The notes under the pieces were generated by a model. It was given only the letters and a program-made list of their open reading frames with translations. It ran no database searches and was not told where the DNA came from. Below, piece after piece: positions 57,301 through 64,000 of a DNA stretch of 64,000 nt; positions within the stretch are counted from its first letter, which is position 1; each line of letters begins with the position of its first letter. The stretch lies in the NCBI GenBank assembly GCA_023055355.1, contig JALJCS010000028.1, positions 7,192,418 to 7,256,417 on the forward strand, read 5' to 3'. Source of the DNA: Agelaius tricolor (taxonomy: Eukaryota; Chordata; Aves; Passeriformes; Icteridae). The translations under genes and the position numbers were made by a program.

Positions 57301-59049
57301 AACCATGTTCAGTTCTTAGAATTGCACCACTGGTAAAAGCATGTAAGAGAAATCAAAGGAGGAAAAGCAGAATCTGCATGATAAGAAGGTGCTTTGGGAA
57401 AAAAGCATGCATTGGTTTAAAATGGTATCAGTTGTAATTATGTAATTTATGACATAATTAATTCACAGTGCAACTGTTCTAGTCCAATAACAAAATCTCA
57501 ATCCAGCTATTTTCTCAAAGAAGCAGAATGTGATTTACTATTTGCTATCAATCTCAGAATGTTATTTTTGTCCATTACACAGATTTTTTTCTGTATGATC
57601 CAGTGCTAGCTGAAAATTTTCCACAAAATCTCCTAAGATTGAGAATTTTTCCTTTGTAAAACAAAGACTTTTTTTTAACCTTTTATGTACGGTACTTTTT
57701 TTTTGCCTAATGTACTAAGTGGTCATTCTTTTCCACATAAATGGAATATTTCCATAAGGATGTTTTAATCTCTGCTAAGCCTAAAAGCAATCTCTAACTA
57801 AAAAAAATTTAAAAAGCAACATGCAACTTGCCTACTATAAATCTCACTTACATTTAATGACTAAAATATTGTGTTTAACTGCTTTTGAAATCTGTTTGCA
57901 ACTTTGCAAATATCTAATAAACTTGTGGTGTTTCTTAAGCACTCAGATTAAATCAGTATTTTCCAGATGGGGATGCTGGATGAATCTCTAGCCTCAGGAA
58001 CACTGACATCCCCATCTGCACCCAATGTGGTTCCACAGATTTTCACATTCCTGTCCACATTTCAGGGGTGGAACAGAAATTTCCCCATGGCTACTGGAAA
58101 GAATATTAGCAATTGGGGACAGTAATTCGAGAATAATTTATTTTAATTTCAGTAAATTTCTTATTTTGTTATTTGTAAATCACAAGGTGATGAATTAAAG
58201 TGTTAATGCATCATAAAAGTTATTTAAAAACAAACATTTGATCATTATAAATCAAAGGCTTAACCACACCAGGATCTAATAGTTTTTCATAACAGACAAC
58301 CTGAAGAATAGCCAATCCACTTTCCTACAGTTTAAATGGCAAACCTGCTCTTTCTTTCACTAATGAAAGGTAACCACACCTCTCTTCAGAAGGCATGACA
58401 GAAGGAACACTGGTTTAAATTGTAGGGAAGCAAGAATCTACTGGGGGAAGAGTTTGCAGAAGGAATATTGGCCTCATTAACCTTTTTTTGGTTGTTTTTT
58501 GTTGTGTTTGTGGGGGTTTTGTGTGTTGTGGGGTCTTTTGTTTATTTTCTTACAGTGTATTCGTGCTGGATAGGTTTTAATTGAAAATTGGCTATAATGC
58601 TGTGGGTTGTTTTACTTTTACTATAAACCTGTTTTGGTTGCCAAGTAACCTCACCTTTTAGCAAGGTATAAACAAATATTTGGGAAAACCCCCAGATTTA
58701 GACCTGTGATAGAGGAGGAAAAGTGACACAATCGTGTATCTCTACTTACTTCTCAATATTAATTAGGGTTTCAGTATCAGTTCTGGTGGGAAATTATTCC
58801 ATTTTGGTGACATGTCTCCTGCCTGGTTTATGTGAGGTCCCATCTGCAAGACAGAAATTGCAAATTTTATGCTTCCTTATTTTTTTTTCTTACTTTCTCT
58901 TTCATGCAAACCCTTCCAGATCAGTGATGGATGCTGTGAGAGCATGAAAAGAATGCTCTGGAAACTTTGGCTGTGTGAGTACCTTTATAACCAAAGCTGG
59001 AAAAAAATAAAAGTTCTAAGCTACAGAATTGCTGTTTGTCGAGTTCCTG
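54386..59049. other. AT-rich intergenic sequence, no gene seen
   Basis: Only short unsupported frames on both strands. A GT-rich stretch lies at 58483-58548. No repeats of known family were recognised. Confidence 0.5.
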
Positions 59050-59440
59050 AGGGAAAGATCACTGAATCACAGATTTGTGAGGGCTGGAAGGGCTCTCTGG
59101 AGATCACCCCGGCCAAGGCAGGGTCACCTGGAGCAGAAATAGGAATAGTGTCAAGATATGTTTGGGATGGCTCCAGAAAGGGACACCCCGCACACAGCTG
59201 CTCCCTGCCACCCTCATGGAAAGAGGTTCTTCCTCATGCCGAGGAGGAACTTCTGGTTTCGTTCGCAGCCATTGCTCCCCGTCCTGTGGCTGGGCACCGC
59301 TGAAGAGCCTAGCACCATCCCCTGACACCCCTCGGAGATATTTTTATTCATTAACGAGATCCCTCCTCAGTCTTCCCAGACTAACCAGGCCCAGCTCCCG
59401 CAGTCTCTCCTCACACGATGATATGAAGATTTTTATCGCT
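59050..59440 (-). mobile_element. CR1 (LINE) 3' fragment
   Basis: GAATCACAGATTTGTGAGGG, GGAAGGGCTCTCTGGAGATC, then the TCTTCCTCATGCCGAGGAGG and CCTCCTCAGTCTTCCCAGAC blocks follow the reverse complement of a CR1 3' end. It lies just upstream of the CpG island and is 5' truncated. Confidence 0.75.
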
Positions 59441-59846
59441 TGCCAGCCTCTTGTGAGCAGCGTTTTAAGGCCTGTGGCCTTTCCCGCTCGGCAGCCCGGA
59501 GCACTCCCATTTAACGCGGTGTGGAGCCTCTGCCTCTCCCAGCCCTGAGCTTAAACACCATTTGTGGCTTCAGTTTCGTGCCTTTTTGTTCCCATGCGGC
59601 TCTTTCAGACTTGTTTTCGGCCTGCAGGGCCGGCGGGGCGGCTGCGATCTCCCCGCCCGCCCTCGCCCTTTGTTCGCTGAGGGGAGGGAGCGCGCGGGAG
59701 CGCGGGCGGGAGGCGGGAAGCGCGCGGCCGCCGCCAGCGTAAGGGGCCGAAGGGCGTTGCCCGCGCGGGAGCGCGCACCGCGAGCCTCCCGGTCGCGCGC
59801 ACCGCCCGCCCTCCCTCCCGGCCGCGCTGGGCGGGTGCCCGGTGGA

Positions 59847-59904
59847 GGCGGCGGAGCCTCCGGTGAGGCTCGCGGCGGCCGGGGCGGCGGAGCCTCCGGT
59901 GAGG
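59847..59904. repeat. Direct repeat carrying a donor-like site
   Basis: GGCGGCGGAGCCTCCGGTGA followed by GG occurs at 59847-59868 and again at 59883-59904, 36 bases apart. Each copy ends in a GTGAGG donor-like site inside the CpG island. Confidence 0.85.
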
Positions 59905-59959
59905 GTCGGCGGGGAGCGGCGGGGCCGCGCGGGGCGGCGGGCCGGGGCGGGGTGGGAGC

Positions 59960-60309
59960 CGAGCCGGGGTTTCCCGGGCGGGCAGCACGGGCGGGGCGGA
60001 GGGAGGAGGGGAAGGAGGGAGGTTCGCCGCGCCCAGGCTGCCGCTGCCCGATGGCTGCGGGGAGCTGAGCGGGCTGAGGAGGAGTCGAGACCCAGCGACA
60101 CCCCCTCCCCCGCGGATCCCTCCTTCCCGCTCGGCTCTGCCGCCTTCCCCGGGACCCGCCGGGCGCATCGCGGGCGGCTCCCCCGCTCCTCCTCCGCCGC
60201 CTCCTCCTCCTCCTCCGCCCCCCTTCCCTCCCCAGGCCGGCGGGACGCGGGCAGGACCGCGGGCGGCGGACGGACCGGCCCGGTTCATGAGCAGCGGCCG
60301 GGAGGGCAG
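59960..60309 (+). other. GNB1: Presumed non-coding first exon of GNB1
   Basis: The donor CAG|GTAACC at 60310 is a reasonable end of exon 1. The start is approximate. GNB1 encodes the G-protein beta-1 subunit, and its first exon is non-coding in mammals. Earlier donors at 59862 and 59898 are alternatives. Assignment is by synteny and CpG island only. Confidence 0.4.
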
Positions 60310-63300
60310 GTAACCGTGTGAGGGGTGCGGGGAGGGCGGGGGTCCCTCAGAACGCGTTTCCCGCCCGCCGAGCCCCGGCCGGCCCCACCCCGGGGCCATC
60401 TTCCCTCGGCTCCCCCTCAGCCCCGCTCCTTCCCCTCCCCCGCGCTTCCTCCTCCTGCCGCACTTCTCCTTTCCCTCTCCTTTCCTCCCTTGTCCTCCCC
60501 TTCCGCCGCCGCACCGGGGGCCCTCCGGGCCGCCGCCTCCTCATCGCCCCCGTTCTCGGCGACCCCCGGTATGGCGGGGTTGGAAATAGCCCCCCTCCCC
60601 CGCGCTTCCCACCTCCTCGGGGCTCCAGCTTCCCCTAAAAAAGAAGTGTGTTTGTAGCTGGAGGAGGAGGGGAAAAAGGTGGGGGTGGGACTGATTCCCT
60701 CTCGAAGGCTTCCAGGCGAAAAGGGAGGAGACCTCGGATCTTGCGGGGTTCCATTTTTAATTATAATTACGCTGTAGTGGTCCCTGCTAGACGCTTTGGG
60801 GGTCTTGTCTTAAACCACAAAAGGCGAGTTCCCGAGCGATCCAGCCGGCAGAGGGAATATTTGGAGAGAAATATTCAAGGGGAAGGAGGAAAAAAAAAAA
60901 AAAAGGCAATGGTGTGGCTGCTGTAATGGTGGAAAACTGATTAAGAGGAGCCGGGGGTGAGACAAACAGGGTAAGGCTGCTTGCAGCACCCCCAGCCAGC
61001 CGAGGGCTCGCAGATGGGGCTCATGCTGGGTGTGCTGGGCGAGGGAGGGGTAGGGAAGGTTTTGTTCTCGTTAGAACCGGAACCGAGCATGGATTCAAAC
61101 CGCATATTTGTTCCCCCATGTATTACGGTGCTGCATATTTTTGTGTGCCCGTAGCAGCGATAACGAAGATCATGGAGGGTGTTTGCTACAATAGAAAGAT
61201 GGAGTTTTCTCCTTGCGAATGTTGTTTAAAATACTGCTTCAATTCTGAGCTTTTTATCGAAAGGATTTGAGCGTTATTTTTTTTTTTTTATCCATGCAAG
61301 GGATATTGAACGTGTAGGGTTTTTAATCCTACAGCTTTGTAGGGAACAAGGATGTGTAAAGCCTTGCATGTAAATATGAAAGAGATAAAGCGTTTTATTA
61401 ACGAAAAAATCTTGTCCAGAAGAAAATCAGAATGATGTAGAGGTTGTTGTAAGATGTCAATTTATCATTCCTGAAGATGAACTGAAATTTTAACGAATGT
61501 GATATTTCATTATTCTCTAACAAAGTCATGGCTGGGACTCGTTTTTAAACCAGGCATCCTTTCTAGGATGTGCCGACTGCCACGTTATTATGTATTGTCT
61601 CCACGGGAGGAAATAGGAGGAAAGCACTGTAAATGTAAGGCTTAAGTGATTATTGAAACAGCTTTTGAGAATAGTTGGCTCAACTTGGGGAGGCGATTTA
61701 AGACTGAAAAATTAAACGTTTTGCTGCTCTAGGATATCTGCACCTAATCGTGAGACATTTATCCCGTATTTTAAGCTGATCTGGACACGAGGCTGTGAAT
61801 CGAGACAAAATGCTGTCGATGTGTGTGTGAAATACGTGTGAGGAAATGAAGATAATATGTTAATACCTAAATCCGTCGCTAAATGTGATAGATGAGAGTT
61901 TCTTTCTCTGCCTTGTGCTTGAGGAGAGGAGAAGGAGCAGGGGTGATAATAGTGTAGTTGTTTTGGTGGCTGCAGATTAGCCAGGGTGTCTGTTTGATTT
62001 TCTTTTTGCTGTGAATGAATGGATCTCTCTGTGCCTGGGCCCAGTAGCTGCAACAAGATGGCGTTTGCAGCAAGGCAGCTCTCATTTTTCAACTCCTCCT
62101 CACCCCAGCTTTGCCAAACTAGATCTTATTTCGTAATTGTGTTTTAGATTTACTTTCTCATTCTCTTTGCTTTCTTCTGTTCTGGGGTGGGGGTAGGAGG
62201 AGCGTTTGGAAGATTGCTGTGAGAAATCTGTGGGGTTTTTTATTTATTTTTTTTTCTTAATTTTTGTGAGCTCCTCCAGATAGGAACTAGGTGGGAGGAG
62301 TAAATAGTTTTATTGAAATGTTCACATAGGCTCTTAACTGAATAAAGGGGTGCCACAATTTTCGTTTTTACCTTGCAGCGCCTGCTTTAACACCACCAAA
62401 ATACCCCTGGCTTTAGTGAAGCCTGTTGCTAAAAAGCAGTTTTTAATCGTGGAGCACAGGTACACAGAGGCTGCTGGGTCTCTGCTGCCAGGTAATCTCG
62501 GATCAGAGCCTGTGCAGACAGGTGTCTTTCTGTGGCACAGGAGTCTCCTGGCTGCTTCAGAGCACTCCCGGTTCGGGGAGGGTTCCGGGCTGCTGCTGAC
62601 CCAGAATTGCTGCCATCCTCTGGGTAACTGTGCTTTTAATGGGCAGCAGTCAGAATCAGGCTGGGGGGGTTCAAACAGCTCGGAGTGGTCTGTTTCAAAA
62701 TAACACTGCAAATTTCTACAGCCTTTTGTGTGTGGGTTTTGGTATCTTTTGAGTAAAATGGACTTTTGATTTGGAGCTCCTGTGATATTTCACTCTAGTG
62801 CCAAACACCTTAACTTCGGTAGCCGAAATAAAATAGCTTGGTTAATATTTGATATACTGGACTCAGGCTTAAAACAATACACTTCCCAGCAAGAAAAATA
62901 AGAAATGCTTGTTATGTCTCCTGCATTCAAGTGACCTCCAAACCTTTGATATTATCAAACATTTTACTACTGTTTATCTATTACTTAATGTATAATCAGT
63001 TGTTTGTTAGTTTATTGGAGTAACCCAGCTGTAGCTCATGCAGAAGGAAGCTGGGAACAGCAGAGCTGATTTTCAGTCGAGGCTTGCAGGGCTGGTGTTT
63101 TTCTAATTAAAAAAAAAAGCTGAAATTAGCTGAGTGCATTTTATTCCTCTGGTGTTTCATGAACATTTTTTTAAAATGAAGAATACTGTCTAATAAACTG
63201 TTAGTTAATGTCCTGTTAAATCTTCAATTACTAAAATTTTTTTGTTACTACTACTTTAGCCCTTTAGTACAGGATCAGAAAGGAGCAGAGTGAAGTGAGA

Positions 63301-64000
63301 TTCTGTTTTGGGTAAGATAAATTACATTTATCCTTGTTGAGTCCTTGCAGCTGCTAAGTCAGTACGTAGCAGGCATCCTAGCATGAAATCTTTGACAACA
63401 TGGTAAATTAAAATTCCACAGGAAATCTTAGCAGAGCAGTTCTTTAAATCACCTCTGTGCCTCATGGAAATGTGGAGATGCTGTATTTGAACTTAATGAG
63501 AATTCTTGTGTAAGTAATCAATGAAGTTCTGTATAATCAGGGAGTGGACAGAATTTTGTGCAGCTTTATTTTTAATACCATCCCAGAAGAAACCCTCCAC
63601 AGCTATCAAAAATCTTAAAACTTGAACCATTAAACTAATTTACTTTAGGATAAGAAAACCCTTCAACTACTGCAGCTCCAAGGCCCTTTAATTAGAATAG
63701 AAATAGAAATGGTGTTTGTAGGATGCCTTTTCCTGGAATGAAGCAAGATGTTGGCTGCCCTGTGTCACTTCCTGGTGCTTTGGAGGCTCCCATTTGGTCA
63801 TGTGGAAAACAACTCAACTGCTTCTTCTTAAATAGTAACTCAGTTATGATTTCCCAATCCCTGTGAAACCAGATGCCAATTCATCTGAAACTTTTGTTGT
63901 TTTTGTAGATTCCTCCCAGGCCTGGAGCTGTGGTTGGGATGTTAAGCGAGTGTTGGGTTCAGCTGGTTTTGTAGTCACTGCAATAAAAACCGGAGTTGTT
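60310..64000 (+). other. GNB1: Presumed first intron of GNB1
   Basis: After the CpG island the sequence is unique and AT-rich with no exon encoding the known GNB1 N-terminus. A YY1-like motif (ACAAGATGGCG) lies at 62053-62063. Nothing else was seen. Confidence 0.45.

Larger units (their letters stand above)
59590..60660 (+). promoter_or_regulatory. GNB1: Strong CpG island, presumed GNB1 promoter
   Basis: About 1 kb with very high G+C and many CG dinucleotides, including GC boxes (GGGGCGGGG types) and no TATA box, typical of a housekeeping promoter. In human, GNB1 lies on the same strand as TMEM52 and CFAP74 in this direction, so synteny points to GNB1. No GNB1 coding sequence is present in the window to prove it. 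Long frames on both strands here are by-products of G+C richness. Confidence 0.65.

Noticed and set aside
59511..60657. Long frames on both strands in the CpG island
   Set aside because: Stop codons are rare in very GC-rich DNA. The peptides are proline, arginine and glycine-rich with no recognised motif, and several frames overlap.

Overview
The window is nuclear DNA of a vertebrate, most likely a songbird (Passeriformes). It contains widely spaced exons with GT-AG introns, CR1 retrotransposon fragments in the form typical of birds, LTR fragments that I recognise from passerine genomes, and many GC-rich intronic minisatellites of the kind common on avian microchromosomes. The gene order CFAP74 - TMEM52 - (CpG island) matches the human 1p36.33 block CFAP74 - TMEM52 - GNB1 in inverted orientation. 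There is nothing prokaryotic here, and almost all long uninterrupted reading frames are artefacts of tandem repeats or CpG-rich DNA.

Region 1 (1-36.6 kb) is CFAP74 on the + strand, a structural protein of the ciliary central apparatus. I resolved 36 consecutive exons by eye. All intron phases join without a frameshift and give 4917 coding bases (1638 residues plus stop). Only the extreme N-terminus lies left of the window. The protein is an N-terminal coiled coil followed by repeated ASH/MSP-like immunoglobulin-type segments. One intron (30784-30994) has the hallmarks of a minor-spliceosome (U12-type) intron.

Region 2 (36.6-44.03 kb) holds TMEM52 on the + strand: a 45-base exon ending in SLWYVW, the transmembrane exon, and the final cytoplasmic exon with PPAY and PPSY motifs. 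The signal-peptide exon is not resolved. A CpG-rich block at 40.0-40.65 kb may be its promoter or first exon.

Region 3 (44-59 kb) has no gene I recognise. It contains several exon-like, coding-like cassettes (44.2-48.6 kb, 52.6 kb, 53.9 kb), minisatellites, a degraded CR1 and a small promoter-like GC patch. CALML6, which lies here in human, was not found.

Region 4 (59.0-64 kb) has a CR1 fragment and then a strong CpG island (59.59-60.66 kb) which, by synteny, I take as the promoter and non-coding first exon of GNB1 on the + strand. The rest is its first intron; GNB1 coding exons lie beyond the window.

The most unusual theme is that several minisatellites abut splice sites and copy them: one repeats the splice donor of its exon about 20 times, another repeats an acceptor-like sequence seven times just upstream of a real acceptor.
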